A program made the translations under genes and the position numbers. Below, in pieces: positions 19,010 through 29,022 of a stretch of DNA of 64,000 nucleotides. Origin of the DNA: Burkholderiaceae bacterium (GTDB lineage Bacteria; Pseudomonadota; Gammaproteobacteria; Burkholderiales; Burkholderiaceae_C); NCBI GenBank assembly GCA_016790575.1, contig JAEUOU010000022.1:18076-82075 (forward strand). Direction: 5' to 3'. Within the stretch, counting starts at the first letter, position 1, and every line of letters begins with the position of its first letter. The notes beneath the pieces are model-generated. The model worked only from the letters and a program-made list of their open reading frames with translations. It was not told the DNA's origin and made no database searches.

Positions 19010-20293
19010 ATGACCCACTACGACAAGCCGGATGCTTCCGGCCACTTCGGCATCTACGGCGGCAGCTTCGTCAGTGAGACACTGACCCATGCAATCAATC
19101 AGCTGCGGGCGGCATACGAGCAGTTCAAGGACGATCCGGCCTTCCTCGCAGAGTTCCAGTCGGAGCTCAGCCATTTCGTCGGCCGTCCGTCACCTGTCTA
19201 CCATGCCGCCCGGATGAGCCGCGAACAGGGTGGTGCGCAGATATTCCTCAAACGCGAGGACCTCAATCACACCGGAGCGCACAAGATCAACAACACCATC
19301 GGGCAAGCCATGCTGGCCCGGAGAATGGGAAAGCAGCGCATCATCGCCGAGACCGGTGCCGGTCAGCATGGTGTGGCAACGGCAACCATCTGCGCGCGCT
19401 ACGGGCTCGAATGTGTGGTTTACATGGGCGCCGAAGATGTCAAGCGCCAAAGCCCCAATGTGTACCGCATGAAACTTCTGGGGGCAACCGTGGTACCGGT
19501 GGAGAGCGGCAGCCGGACCCTCAAAGACGCGTTGAATGAAGCCATGCGGGACTGGGTCGCAAACGTCGATACGACCTTCTACATCATCGGGACCGTCGCC
19601 GGCCCACACCCCTACCCGATGATGGTTCGCGATTTTCAGAGTGTGATCGGAACCGAGTGTCGCAGCCAGATGCCCGTCATGCTGGCAAAACTCGGACTGA
19701 CGTCATCACAACCGGATGCAGTGATTGCCTGCGTCGGCGGAGGCAGCAATGCCATGGGGATTTTCTACCCTTACATTGGCTTGGACGAAGTCCGGCTGAT
19801 CGGTGTCGAAGCGGCCGGCGAAGGGCTGGACAGCGGACGGCATTCCGCCTCACTGCAGCGCGGCAGTGCTGGTGTCCTCCATGGCAACCGGACCTACGTC
19901 CTTCAAGATGACAATGGACAAATCACCGAGACCCACAGTGTCAGCGCGGGACTTGACTATCCCGGTGTGGGACCCGAGCATGCCTGGCTGAAGGATATCG
20001 GAAGGGCGGAATATGTCGGCATCACCGACGCCGAAGCCTTGAGCGCTTTTCACTACCTGTGCCGCACGGAAGGCATCATTCCGGCACTGGAGTCAAGTCA
20101 CGCGATTGCCTACGCCATGAAACTGGCCTCGACGATGCGTCCCGATCAATCGATCCTGGTCAATCTGTCGGGGCGGGGCGACAAGGACATCGGCACTGTC
20201 GCCGATCTGAGTCATGCCGACTTCTACTGCCGGCCAAGCTGCCGCGGGCAGGCCGTGAAGGGGAGTATCCCTGTTGCCGGAGGCCAGGCATGA
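19010..20293 (+). CDS. trpB: tryptophan synthase beta subunit
   Basis: 427 residues from [23 protein letters not shown] enzyme joining indole and serine. The PLP lysine is in [40 protein letters not shown], the phosphate loop [16 protein letters not shown] and [16 protein letters not shown] are present. The C-terminus is slightly extended beyond the usual end. A long upstream in-frame reading overlaps trpF and is rejected. The stop overlaps the trpA start (ATGA). Confidence 0.98.
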   Translation: MTHYDKPDASGHFGIYGGSFVSETLTHAINQLRAAYEQFKDDPAFLAEFQSELSHFVGRPSPVYHAARMSREQGGAQIFLKREDLNHTGAHKINNTIGQAMLARRMGKQRIIAETGAGQHGVATATICARYGLECVVYMGAEDVKRQSPNVYRMKLLGATVVPVESGSRTLKDALNEAMRDWVANVDTTFYIIGTVAGPHPYPMMVRDFQSVIGTECRSQMPVMLAKLGLTSSQPDAVIACVGGGSNAMGIFYPYIGLDEVRLIGVEAAGEGLDSGRHSASLQRGSAGVLHGNRTYVLQDDNGQITETHSVSAGLDYPGVGPEHAWLKDIGRAEYVGITDAEALSAFHYLCRTEGIIPALESSHAIAYAMKLASTMRPDQSILVNLSGRGDKDIGTVADLSHADFYCRPSCRGQAVKGSIPVAGGQA

Positions 20294-21102
20294 GCCGAAT
20301 CGCCCAAACCTTTTCCACTTTGCAGGCGGCAAAACGAACGGCACTGATTCCCTATGTCATGGCAGGCTATCCCTACCGGGACTGCACCCCAGACTTGATG
20401 CATGCCCTCGTCGACGCTGGCGCCGACATTATCGAACTGGGGATACCCTTTAGCGATCCTTCTGCCGACGGCCCCGTCATCCAGGCAGCGGGGGAGAAAG
20501 CCTTGGCGCTTGGAGTCGGCACGCTGGATGTATTGCACATGGTCGCCCAGTTCCGCCAGACCAACGGCATAACACCTGTCGTGCTGATGGGTTATGCCAA
20601 CCCGCTGGAACGCTATGACCAGGTCCATGGCTCCGATTCGTTTGTCCGGGATGCGGCGGCGGCCGGTGTTGATGGCGTTTTGGTCGTGGACTATCCACCA
20701 GAGGAATGCGGCGCTTTTTCTCGCAAGCTGCGCGCCCACAACATGGATCTGATTTTTCTGCTGGCGCCGACCAGCACGGACGAACGAATGGGACAGGTTG
20801 CCGCCGTTGCCAGCGGCTACGTCTACTACGTCTCCCTCAAAGGGGTGACCGGCTCTGGCGCGCTGGATGTGGGCAGCGTCGCAGCGGCCCTGCCCCGAAT
20901 TCGCCAGTTCGTATCGATACCGGTCGGTGTTGGATTTGGCATCCGTGATGCCCAAACCGCCCGTGCCATCGGCCAAGTGTCTGACGCGGTGGTCATCGGC
21001 AGCCGACTGCTGCAGATCCTGTCAACCGAACCGGCTGAATCTCTGGCCGAGGCCGCCACATGCTTCTTGCGACCAATCCGGGCGGCGTTGGACGGCGCAT
21101 AA
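20290..21102 (+). CDS. trpA: tryptophan synthase alpha subunit
   Basis: 270 residues from the ATG that overlaps the trpB stop, which favours coupled translation of the two subunits. Cleaves indole-3-glycerol phosphate. The catalytic glutamate and aspartate are in [20 protein letters not shown] and [28 protein letters not shown] and [18 protein letters not shown] complete the phosphate site. Confidence 0.97.
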   Translation: MSRIAQTFSTLQAAKRTALIPYVMAGYPYRDCTPDLMHALVDAGADIIELGIPFSDPSADGPVIQAAGEKALALGVGTLDVLHMVAQFRQTNGITPVVLMGYANPLERYDQVHGSDSFVRDAAAAGVDGVLVVDYPPEECGAFSRKLRAHNMDLIFLLAPTSTDERMGQVAAVASGYVYYVSLKGVTGSGALDVGSVAAALPRIRQFVSIPVGVGFGIRDAQTARAIGQVSDAVVIGSRLLQILSTEPAESLAEAATCFLRPIRAALDGA

Positions 21103-21155
21103 TCAGGCCCCGCTGACCATGGTCATCCGTATTTCTTTCTGACTGGAGAGGTTTC

Positions 21156-22031
21156 ATGAGCTGGCTCGAGAAACTGTTGCCCCCGAAAATCCAAAAAACC
21201 GACCCTGCCGAGCGGCGTACGGTTCCCGAGGGGCTATGGATCAAGTGCCCCAGCTGCGAAGCGGTGCTTTATCGAAACGATCTGGAGAACAACCAGAATG
21301 TGTGTCCGCAATGTGGGCACCACCACCGCATCGGTGCCCGCGCGCGGCTGAACGCCTTTCTAGATGCCGAGGGGCGTTACGAATTGGGGCAGGAGGTCAT
21401 TCCCGTTGATGCTCTCAAGTTCAAGGACAGCCGAAAGTACCCCGAGAGGCTGAAAGAAGCCCTGGAATCCACCGGTGAGACTGACGCACTGATCGTCATG
21501 GGTGGGGCCGTGCAGGGGGTGGGTCTGGTCGCCGCCTGTTTCGAGTTCGAGTTTATGGGTGGGAGCATGGGATCCGTCGTCGGCGAACGATTCGTCCGGG
21601 GCGTGGAAGCGGCGGTGGATCAGAAAGTCCCGTTCCTGTGCTTCACGGCCACCGGCGGAGCGCGTATGCAGGAGGGACTGCTCTCCCTCATGCAAATGGC
21701 CAAGACCAACGCAGCTCTGACCCGCCTTGCTCAAAAAGGGCTTCCCTATGTCAGCGTACTGACGGATCCCACCATGGGCGGTGTCAGTGCCGGCTTTGCT
21801 TTTGTCGGTGACGTCGTCATTGCCGAGCCCAAGGCTCTGATTGGTTTCGCCGGGCCGCGCGTCATAGAATCGACGGTTCGAGTTACCTTGCCGGACGGCT
21901 TCCAGCGGGCCGAATTTCTTCAACAAAAAGGCGCGGTCGATTTCATCTGCGACCGTCGGGAGTTGCGGCCGACGATTGCTCGCATACTGGCGATGCTACA
22001 GCGTCAGCCTGCGGACGCGGTATTGTCCTGA
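21156..22031 (+). CDS. accD: acetyl-CoA carboxylase carboxyltransferase beta subunit
   Basis: 291 residues. Beta half of the carboxyltransferase that makes malonyl-CoA. The N-terminal zinc ribbon has four cysteines in [18 protein letters not shown] and [13 protein letters not shown]. The crotonase-like core contains [39 protein letters not shown] and [20 protein letters not shown]. It follows trpA by 53 bases with its own strong ribosome binding site (TGGAGAGG). The 130 bases to the convergent yggT gene hold nothing I can name. Confidence 0.98.
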   Translation: MSWLEKLLPPKIQKTDPAERRTVPEGLWIKCPSCEAVLYRNDLENNQNVCPQCGHHHRIGARARLNAFLDAEGRYELGQEVIPVDALKFKDSRKYPERLKEALESTGETDALIVMGGAVQGVGLVAACFEFEFMGGSMGSVVGERFVRGVEAAVDQKVPFLCFTATGGARMQEGLLSLMQMAKTNAALTRLAQKGLPYVSVLTDPTMGGVSAGFAFVGDVVIAEPKALIGFAGPRVIESTVRVTLPDGFQRAEFLQQKGAVDFICDRRELRPTIARILAMLQRQPADAVLS

Positions 22032-22161
22032 CCAACTGAGTTGTCCGGCGCTTCGCGCTCTCAGCGATTGCGCCAGTTGCGCTCCGATAAGGGGGACGTT
22101 GATCAATACCCAGGGACGCTGACACCCATTGGCGATGACGCGACGTAACCCCGGGCCCGTC

Positions 22162-22713
22162 TCAGGCAGCAAGCGATCTGGCGACGCCGTCCAGAACCAG
22201 GGACCCGATCTGCAACAGCAGCACAGCCAACAGGGGGGAGAGGTCCACGCCTCCCAACGGCGGAAGAAGCCGCCGCAGCGGATGCAGGACCGGTGCAACC
22301 AGCCGCGTCAACAAATCAGCCACCGGCGTGCGCGGCTGTACCCAGGAAAGCACCACGTGCGCAATCAGCAATACCGTGGCGGCGAGAATCATCAACTGGG
22401 CAACCGCCAAAGTTGCCAGAATGGGCCAGGCAGGGGCGTTGCGGACTCCCGTGGAAAGCACACTCAACACAACGATCTGCGCAAGTTTGAGCACCCACGT
22501 CGCCAGAAGGCTGGCCGTATCCCAGCGACCGATTGCCGGGACGATTTTGCGCATCGGTAGCACCAGCCAATCACTGACCGCGAAGACAAATCGCCCCACA
22601 GGATTGGAGAACGGTACACGCTGGTGCTGCATGAACAGCCGAAGCAGGCAAGCACCGCCGACCAGGCTGGTGGCTGTGTCGAGGATCAAGGCGAGAATTT
22701 GCAACAACATCAT
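22162..22713 (-). CDS. YggT-family inner-membrane protein
   Basis: 183 residues with two YggT repeats, each a pair of membrane helices. The first is ILALILDTATSLVGGACLLR followed by FSNPVGRFVFAVSDWLVLPM. The second is ATVLLIAHVVLSWVQPRTP followed by APVLHPLRRLLPPLGGVDLS. The NP...(F/Y)xxTDPxLxPxRR-like signature is recognisable in both. Function is unsettled in the family; links to envelope or osmotic stress have been proposed. It is convergent with accD and lies downstream of the glycan operon but separated from it by 172 bases and a repeat copy. Confidence 0.9.
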   Translation of the reverse strand: MMLLQILALILDTATSLVGGACLLRLFMQHQRVPFSNPVGRFVFAVSDWLVLPMRKIVPAIGRWDTASLLATWVLKLAQIVVLSVLSTGVRNAPAWPILATLAVAQLMILAATVLLIAHVVLSWVQPRTPVADLLTRLVAPVLHPLRRLLPPLGGVDLSPLLAVLLLQIGSLVLDGVARSLAA

Positions 22714-22834
22714 CAGCCCGCTGCCAGATCAGTGCGAGGACAGATGGGAGTGCGGGAAGAAGCTGAAAGCACTGCTGACGCGCTGGAACGCGGCGATCGA
22801 AATCCGCTCCTTACGGCAAGAACTATCGAAAACA

Positions 22835-22872
22835 ATAGCATAAGGTGACCTTTTTACGTTGGGTATGGGCAC
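22835..22872 (+). repeat. dispersed 38-bp repeat, copy 3
   Basis: Begins ATAGCATAAGGTGACC and ends ACGTTGGGTATGGGCAC. It lies between yggT and the end of the glycan operon, 14 bases past the last stop. Confidence 0.75.
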
Positions 22873-22885
22873 ATTACACCGATGT

Positions 22886-24697
22886 TCAGCCGCTCGTCGT
22901 GTATTCCGGGACGTATCCCTTGATCCACAGCCGGATTTCGGCTGCTTCCGGGGCTGGGCCGGCCGCAGAAACCCAACGAATCACTGCGGCCAGGTCTGCA
23001 GCCTGCTGGCCCGCGGTGCGGGCTATGCGCAGTTTGGGGTGGGGCGTTCGGTCAGTAGACTCGTCGTCAGCCAACAACTCCTCATACAGCTTTTCACCCG
23101 GCCGCAGGCCGGTGAACACAATAGGAATTTCCTGCTCGGTCTTGCCTGACAGGCGGATCAGCATCCGCGCCAACTCCACAATTCGGACCGGTTCACCCAT
23201 GTCCAGCACGAAGATTTGCCCTGACTGACCCATCAAACCCGCCTGGAGCACCAGTTGAGCCGCCTCGGGAATGGTCATGAAATAGCGAACGATATCCGGG
23301 TGCGTGACGGTGACCGGCCCGCCGCGTTCGATCTGTGCCGTAAAAAGCGGCACCACCGAGCCACTTGAACCCAGCACGTTCCCGAATCGGACCGCAACGA
23401 ACTGCGTATTGGCAAATTCCCGTGTGACCGATTGCACGACCAGCTCCGCCATGCGTTTGCTGGCGCCCATGACGTTGGTGGGATTGACCGCCTTGTCGGT
23501 CGAGATGAGCACAAATCGCTTCGCGCCAACCTGTCCCGCCACACGCGCCGCATTCAACGTGCCCAGAACATTGGTGCGAATCGCTTCAATTTCATTGCGC
23601 TCCTCCATCAGCGGCACATGTTTGTAGGCAGCCGCATGGAAGACTACCGCCGGCTTGTGTTGCGACGAAATCGCCAGCAGTCGCTCGGCCTCGCGCACAT
23701 TGGCGGTGTAATACAGGCCCTGCATTTGCGGGTGTGACGTTCTGAGTTCCTGTTCCAGTTGGTAAATCGCGAATTCCGACACGTCGACACACACCAACCG
23801 GGAGACGCCAAATCGGGCGATCTGGCGACAAAGCTCGGAGCCGATCGATCCACCCGCACCGGTAACCAGCACAGTCTGGCCCGCAATCAGGTCCGAGAGA
23901 CCATGCTCGTCCAATGCGACCGCGGGGCGACCAAGCAAATCGTTAAGCTCCACTTTGCGCAGCACACCGGGTTCGGACCGCAGCCATTCGTCCGGCCGAG
24001 GCATGGTCAGCAAGGGCAATCCCGCGTCGCTGGCACCGATCAAGGCGCGATGGCGGGCGTCAGAGCCAGGGGGACTAAGGAGCAAGGCCGCTGCGGCGTT
24101 GGAATTGCCGGCGATGCGCGGCAAATCTTCGATATGACCGAGCACGTCAAGTCCCTGGATGGAACGACCGCGCTCGCCGGGGATGGGACTGAGCAGCCCG
24201 ACTGGTGACCATTGGCGGGCACCCCGCAAGGTCGGCAGCGCGGCAGCAGCCTCCTGAATTGTCCCAACCAGGAGCAACGGCCTGCCTTCGCCCGCGCCCG
24301 ACTCGACGTCCTTTTGCATCAGGCGGGCCAACGCCCGCACACCCACCAGGGCGAGCAAGACGAGCATGGGGTGGAGCAGCAGGACAGAACGAGGAAAGTA
24401 CGGCACACGCAGCATCAACACCGCAGCAGTCGTCAGGAGTCCGCCGGTCGCGACACCGTAAAACAGCCGGGTGACTTCGGCCAAGCTGGTGTATCGCCAG
24501 ATATGGCGGTAGAGCCGCCAAGCCAACAGGCTGGAGCCGTAGGCAACCAACGCCCAAGGCAAAGTCTGCAGCATGATCTGCTCGAACTCGTCTGGAGTTT
24601 CCAGGTTGAAGCGCAACCAGTAGGCAAGCCACCAGGTGAAAGCGACCAGCAGCAGGTCAAGTGAAGCAGACGCCAGCGTTTGCCTAAGTGGAACCAA
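22886..24697 (-). CDS. membrane UDP-N-acetylglucosamine 4,6-dehydratase (WbpM/PglF/FlaA1-like)
   Basis: About 603 residues from a TTG at 24697 placed seven bases after GGAGAGG; another TTG lies at 24718. Predicted first step of the nonulosonate path, UDP-GlcNAc to the 4-keto-6-deoxy sugar. About four membrane helices occupy the first 110 residues (SLDLLLVAFTWWLAYWLRF onward). A CoA-binding-like middle precedes the extended-SDR domain with VLVTGAGGSIGSELCRQIAR, FHAAAYKHVPLMEERNEIEA and LISTDKAVNPTNVMGASKRM (Met-x-x-x-Lys in place of Tyr-x-x-x-Lys). VTHPDIVRYFMTIPEAAQLV and FTGLRPGEKLYEELL complete the family pattern. Last gene of the operon. Could equally serve a UDP-QuiNAc/FucNAc branch. Confidence 0.88.
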   Translation of the reverse strand: MVPLRQTLASASLDLLLVAFTWWLAYWLRFNLETPDEFEQIMLQTLPWALVAYGSSLLAWRLYRHIWRYTSLAEVTRLFYGVATGGLLTTAAVLMLRVPYFPRSVLLLHPMLVLLALVGVRALARLMQKDVESGAGEGRPLLLVGTIQEAAAALPTLRGARQWSPVGLLSPIPGERGRSIQGLDVLGHIEDLPRIAGNSNAAAALLLSPPGSDARHRALIGASDAGLPLLTMPRPDEWLRSEPGVLRKVELNDLLGRPAVALDEHGLSDLIAGQTVLVTGAGGSIGSELCRQIARFGVSRLVCVDVSEFAIYQLEQELRTSHPQMQGLYYTANVREAERLLAISSQHKPAVVFHAAAYKHVPLMEERNEIEAIRTNVLGTLNAARVAGQVGAKRFVLISTDKAVNPTNVMGASKRMAELVVQSVTREFANTQFVAVRFGNVLGSSGSVVPLFTAQIERGGPVTVTHPDIVRYFMTIPEAAQLVLQAGLMGQSGQIFVLDMGEPVRIVELARMLIRLSGKTEQEIPIVFTGLRPGEKLYEELLADDESTDRTPHPKLRIARTAGQQAADLAAVIRWVSAAGPAPEAAEIRLWIKGYVPEYTTSG

Positions 24698-26189
24698 AGA
24701 ACACCTCTCCCGCGTCAAGGGCCAGACGCAAATGCGAGATAACCCTGTCCTGCTGGTCTTGGCTCAGGTTAGAACCCGACGGCAGACAGATACCCGTTTC
24801 AAATAGCTGACGAGAAACATCGTGGTTTTCAGCGTGCTGAAAGTACGGAGCTCCGGAGAACAAGGGTTGCAAATGCATCGGCTTCCAAACCGGGCGTGCC
24901 TCTATTTGGTGTCGCTCCAGTGCGCGCATCAATCCTTCGCAGCGATTAGGAGCTTCCGGTCCCGCAAGCGTGAAACAGGTCAACCACCGTGTCGAGCAGT
25001 ACCCGCGGGGCTCGCCCATCCAGCGGACGGCGGCAACTTCTGAAAGCGCTGCACGATACCGCTCAAACACCGCACGACGCTGTGCCACGCGTTCAAGCAA
25101 TACCCGCAACTGCCCACGACCGATTCCGGCCAGGACATTGCTCATGCGATAGTTGTAGCCAACCTCGGTATGTTCGTAATGACGGGCTGGCTCGCGAGAC
25201 TGAGTAGCGAATTTGCGCGCGCGCCCAATCAGTTCGGGATCGTCGGAAACCAACATCCCACCACCCGAGGTCGTGATGATCTTGTTTCCATTGAACGAGA
25301 AGACTGCCAATCTTCCAAACGTTCCACTGTTGCGGCCTTTGTACTGTGCGCCCAGAGATTCGGCGGCGTCTTCCAGTACGGGAACTCCAAAGTGATCACA
25401 AATCGGCAGCAATGCGTCCATGTCGGCACTCTGGCCATACAAATTGACAATGATCACGCATCTCGGCATCCGGCCATGGGCTTTGGCCCACGAGAAGGCG
25501 CGTTCAAGTGCTGCCGGTGACATATTCCATGTCTCCGGCTCCGAATCAATGAACACCGGCTGCGCACCACAGTAACGGACTGGATTGCAACTACCGACAA
25601 AAGTAAGCGATGAACAGAAAACGGTATCCCCCGATTGGACACCCAGCAAGAGCAAACCCAAATGAATAGCCGCAGTTCCCGAACTGAGCGCAGCCGCATG
25701 TCCGACACCCACCAAGGAAGAAAGCTCTCGCTCGAAGGCGTCGACGTGAGGACCCAAAGGTGCAATCCAATTGGTTCGGAACGCTTCTTCAACAAACGCC
25801 GTCTCCTCTTCGCCCAGGTGGGGCGAAGACAGCCAGATACGCTGACTCAATTCGCGCCGAAATATCAGGTCTACTGGCCTCCCGGCGGGATCAAGAACCG
25901 GTATATGGTCTATCTGGTGCTCATCCATCAGGGCAAGCACATTGGATGCAGTCGCGTCCTCATGCACCACGATCGGGCTGCGACCAGGAAGCTCCCCCAA
26001 CGTGACGCAATCGAGCAAGCCGCGGATGCGGGCACGACGAAGGTCTCCATCCGTGACCGTGCGAAGTAGTCGGCCATCACTGTCAACTACAAGCAACAGC
26101 CCGAGGCCGGTGAGATCAATCTGCTTCAATGCAACCTGCAAACTCGTACCTGGCGCAACAAGCAGCGCCCTGAAATCAGCTGTGTTCAT
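24684..26189 (-). CDS. CBS-pair / DegT-DnrJ-EryC1 aminotransferase fusion (LegC/PglE-like)
   Basis: 501 residues from an ATG overlapping the upstream stop (ATGA), after CGGAGGATT. Residues about 5-120 form two CBS motifs: LLLVVDSDGRLLRTVTDGDL and VLALMDEHQIDHIPVLDPAG. Residues about 130-495 form a PLP sugar aminotransferase: AALSSGTAAIHLGLLLLG, PVLEDAAESLGAQYKGRNSG and the PLP lysine in FSFNGNKIITTSGGGMLVS. It would put an amino group on the 4-keto sugar made by the neighbouring dehydratase. CBS pairs usually bind adenine nucleotides and regulate enzymes. In Campylobacter a CBS pair is joined to the PtmE nucleotidyltransferase of the legionaminic path, so this arrangement is a different fusion. 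Confidence 0.9.
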   Translation of the reverse strand: MNTADFRALLVAPGTSLQVALKQIDLTGLGLLLVVDSDGRLLRTVTDGDLRRARIRGLLDCVTLGELPGRSPIVVHEDATASNVLALMDEHQIDHIPVLDPAGRPVDLIFRRELSQRIWLSSPHLGEEETAFVEEAFRTNWIAPLGPHVDAFERELSSLVGVGHAAALSSGTAAIHLGLLLLGVQSGDTVFCSSLTFVGSCNPVRYCGAQPVFIDSEPETWNMSPAALERAFSWAKAHGRMPRCVIIVNLYGQSADMDALLPICDHFGVPVLEDAAESLGAQYKGRNSGTFGRLAVFSFNGNKIITTSGGGMLVSDDPELIGRARKFATQSREPARHYEHTEVGYNYRMSNVLAGIGRGQLRVLLERVAQRRAVFERYRAALSEVAAVRWMGEPRGYCSTRWLTCFTLAGPEAPNRCEGLMRALERHQIEARPVWKPMHLQPLFSGAPYFQHAENHDVSRQLFETGICLPSGSNLSQDQQDRVISHLRLALDAGEVFFGST

Positions 26190-26830
26190 AGAATCCTCCG
26201 TGCTGGCACGCCCACCCAAGTGCCCGGCATATCAATTTGGCGGCACACGACGGATCCCGATCCGATAATCACATCGGCAGTCACCACCAGCCTTGGCTGC
26301 ACCACTGCACCAGAGCCGACCAAAACTGCGCGCCCAATGCGAGAGCCCCCGCCGAGCACTGCCGCTGGCGCAATGTGGGCGAAATCACCAATCTCCACAT
26401 CATGATCCACAATAGCACCGTGGTTGACGATTACCCCCCGCCCCAACCGGGCGCCAGGAGCCACTATCGCATTTGCCGCGATAAATGATCCGGCGCCGAT
26501 ATGCGCCCACGGCGATACCACGGCCGCAGGGTGGTGGATACTTTGCATTCGTTCAGAACCAAACGCACGGCATTCCCGTTCTCGAGATGCGTTATCGCCA
26601 ATCGCTACATGCAAATGAAAGCGCCCCAGCAAAAGTGCCTTCGCCACGGGCACCATTGGAATTCCTGGCAGCAGTTCCCCAGTGCACACAGCGTCATTTC
26701 GGTCCGAGGCGAAGATCGCTCGGGCCAATGGTGCTCGAAGCACCGCATCAGCAACGACGCGAGCGTGGCCACCCGCCCCAAACAACAGCAGGCCCGGCAT
26801 ATCGCCTGACTTGCCATTATCAGTAGGCAT
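26186..26830 (-). CDS. NeuD/PglD-family sugar N-acetyltransferase (LegH-like)
   Basis: 214 residues. An N-terminal nucleotide-sugar pocket (LLLFGAGGHARVVADAVLR) is followed by a left-handed beta-helix of hexapeptide repeats: FIAANAIVAPGARLGRGVIV, the catalytic-like NHGAIVDHDVEIGDFAHIAP and SRIGRAVLVGSGAVVQPRLV. The ending TWVGVPARRIL is typical of PglD. Predicted to acetylate the 4-amino group using acetyl-CoA. It overlaps the upstream epimerase gene by 11 bases and is coupled to the aminotransferase by ATGA. Confidence 0.88.
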   Translation of the reverse strand: MPTDNGKSGDMPGLLLFGAGGHARVVADAVLRAPLARAIFASDRNDAVCTGELLPGIPMVPVAKALLLGRFHLHVAIGDNASRERECRAFGSERMQSIHHPAAVVSPWAHIGAGSFIAANAIVAPGARLGRGVIVNHGAIVDHDVEIGDFAHIAPAAVLGGGSRIGRAVLVGSGAVVQPRLVVTADVIIGSGSVVCRQIDMPGTWVGVPARRIL

Positions 26831-27974
26831 TCGTTTTCTCCAGCACAGCGGGCGATAGCGGCAACTCGCGCATCAGTTGCGCAATGCGAGGCGCGCTATG
26901 ACCATCACCGTACCGATTGAACGGCGCACAACCGCCTCTATCAAGACAACACAGCAACGCGTCTGAGATTGCGTTGGTCTGAGGTAAGACATCAACCGTA
27001 TTTGGGTTCCGTTCCCGAAGGTGCTGCCGGGCACCCACATTAACTACGGGTGTTCCAAAACTCGCGGCCTCAATAATGCCCGCAGATGAGTTGCCGACCA
27101 TCGCCGACGCATGCAGCATGGCGGTCGCGAACAGCTGTCGCGGGAGGTGAGCGACCCTGCGAGACCCAGCCGGAAGAGCCATTATGTCCAGCGCTTCAAT
27201 AACGCCTCTGGCACCGGCGTCTGCGTTCGGCTCAAGCCAAATAACCGGGAGCCCAACTCGCCGCAAAGCACCGAGCAACGCAAGTGTCTGTTCTCGGGCT
27301 TGATCTGCCTGTTGCACAACTGGGTGAAAGGCTGCAAGGAGAAAGCTGGCTTCATTGGGAAGTCCCAAATCCTTCAAGGCGACGGAACGATCCCGCTCGG
27401 CCATTGCTGTCAAACCGTCCAAGCCGGGCGCGCCAACAACGTGGATACGATTGCCTGCTTCGCCCATCCGAATCAGCCGATCGCGAGCGCCTTCGGTGGC
27501 GACGAGGTGATAACTGCAAAGTTTGCTGATGGCGTGCCGGACCGGTTCGTCAACAGTTCCTGACAACTCGCCACCATGTACATGCACCGTCGCAATTCCT
27601 TGATTGAGGGCCGCGACGGCTCCCGCCAACATCTCGCCCCGGTCGCCAAGCAACAGCAGCATGTCCGGGCGCGTTGACTCCAGTAATCTTGCCGTATGCC
27701 ATAAGCAGTCCGCTATGCCCTTGGACATGCTCGCAGGAGTACAAGCCTGAACGTCTACCGGGATCTTTGCGACTACGTTCAGGCCAGAGCCAGTAATCTC
27801 GTCTACCGTGTGACCATGAATCTCACTCAGATGAGTGCCCGTCACGATAATCGACAAATCCAGTTCCGGATCAGCGTCAATCCGGCGCAAAGCCTCACGC
27901 ATCAGCCCAAAGTCGGCCCGGGTGCCACTCAGATAACAAATTCGGCGTCGCTGCGGTCCGACATGCGCGCTCAT
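26820..27974 (-). CDS. UDP-sugar 2-epimerase, hydrolysing (NeuC/LegG-like)
   Basis: 384 residues, GT-B fold. Removes UDP while inverting C2, giving a free diamino-dideoxy-hexose for the synthase. RRICYLSGTRADFGLMREAL, LLLLGDRGEMLAGAVAAL, TVHVHGGELSGTVDEPVRHA and AMVGNSSAGIIEAASFGTPV are the NeuC motifs. NeuC-type rather than PseG-type hydrolase points to a legionaminic (D-glycero-D-galacto) rather than pseudaminic configuration. Coupled to the synthase gene by ATGA. Confidence 0.92.
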   Translation of the reverse strand: MSAHVGPQRRRICYLSGTRADFGLMREALRRIDADPELDLSIIVTGTHLSEIHGHTVDEITGSGLNVVAKIPVDVQACTPASMSKGIADCLWHTARLLESTRPDMLLLLGDRGEMLAGAVAALNQGIATVHVHGGELSGTVDEPVRHAISKLCSYHLVATEGARDRLIRMGEAGNRIHVVGAPGLDGLTAMAERDRSVALKDLGLPNEASFLLAAFHPVVQQADQAREQTLALLGALRRVGLPVIWLEPNADAGARGVIEALDIMALPAGSRRVAHLPRQLFATAMLHASAMVGNSSAGIIEAASFGTPVVNVGARQHLRERNPNTVDVLPQTNAISDALLCCLDRGGCAPFNRYGDGHSAPRIAQLMRELPLSPAVLEKTNAY

Positions 27975-28999
27975 CCCTTGGCCTCCGGCTCAATATCGGA
28001 CCACTGCAATATTGATCCACCGGGCACAGCCCGGCGCAATCGACGCCCCAAGAGTGCGTCAAGGTCTCGAGGAGCGACGCCCGTTCCGGGTCGTCGGCAA
28101 CCCAGATGCTCCGGACCAAGAGGTACCCCTTCTGGAATATCGACCAGGGCAACTACGCTGCGCCGGGCAACGCGAGCGGTATCGCGTTCCTCAGGGCGGG
28201 GCCGCTTAATGCCGTCGCCAAGCATGGACTCTACCCGACGTATGCCTTGCGTCAATTGCAAGAACCCTTCCGGGTCGAGCGACGCTGCATGGTCCGGTCC
28301 TGGTAGCCCGCGATCCAAAGTCAGGTGTTTCTCAATCACGCAGGCGCCCAAAGCGACGGCCGCAAGAGCGGCGTCAATACCCAGACTGTGATCCGAATAG
28401 CCAATCGGCACACCGAGAACTTCCTGCATCTGTCGCATAGCGCGCAGATTCAAACTTGCATCTTCTGCAGGGTATGCAGAAGTACAGTGCAGAACCGTAA
28501 TGTCTTTCAAATTCCCCCGGACGCCGCGAACCCAACCCAATGCCTCGGCGATCTCTTCCAGAGTGGCCATGCCCGTGGAAAGCAATAGAGGCAAACGAGT
28601 CGCGGCGGCATACTCAACCAGCTGGCGGTGCGTAAGTTCACCGGAGGACAGCTTTAATCGTCGCACGCCCATACGAAGCAAAAGATCGACAGCCGGCAGA
28701 GAGAATGGGGTGGAAAAGAATTCAATGCCAATGTGATCGCAGTGCTCGACAATCCGCTTGTGTTGCTCCTCGCTGAGCTCAAGTTTTGCCAACATGGCAA
28801 ATTGGTTATGCTCACCGGTTTGTTTTGACTGATATTCGGCCGTCGGCGCGCCCTGTAAAACCAAATCAATCGCACGGAACGTTTGAAACTTCACAGCATC
28901 GGCGCCTGCAGCCTTCGCAGCGTCGCAAAGCGCAAGCGCCAAATCAATATCCCCGTTGTGATTAACCCCAGCCTCCGCGATCAAAAAAACCGGTTGCAC
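27971..28999 (-). CDS. N-acetylneuraminate synthase-like nonulosonate synthase (NeuB/LegI-like)
   Basis: 342 residues. Condenses phosphoenolpyruvate with the six-carbon sugar to a nine-carbon acid. TIM-barrel motifs are FLIAEAGVNHNGDIDLALAL, ADAVKFQTFRA, EFFSTPFSLPAVDLLLRMGV, RLKLSSGELTH, LPLLLSTGMATLEEI and GYSDHSLGIDAALAAVALGA, with IEKHLTLDR as metal/PEP loop. A C-terminal antifreeze-like SAF domain (residues about 280-342) begins SVVALVDIPEGVPL. It lies 23 bases after the methyltransferase gene. Confidence 0.95.
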   Translation of the reverse strand: MQPVFLIAEAGVNHNGDIDLALALCDAAKAAGADAVKFQTFRAIDLVLQGAPTAEYQSKQTGEHNQFAMLAKLELSEEQHKRIVEHCDHIGIEFFSTPFSLPAVDLLLRMGVRRLKLSSGELTHRQLVEYAAATRLPLLLSTGMATLEEIAEALGWVRGVRGNLKDITVLHCTSAYPAEDASLNLRAMRQMQEVLGVPIGYSDHSLGIDAALAAVALGACVIEKHLTLDRGLPGPDHAASLDPEGFLQLTQGIRRVESMLGDGIKRPRPEERDTARVARRSVVALVDIPEGVPLGPEHLGCRRPGTGVAPRDLDALLGRRLRRAVPGGSILQWSDIEPEAKG

Positions 29000-29022
29000 T
29001 CTATATGCTCCAAGAACGATGG

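Noticed and set aside
22032..22161. Small gene between accD and yggT
   Set aside because: The only open frame is a shifted reading of the yggT region with no start signal or family match; left as an ordinary convergent gap.
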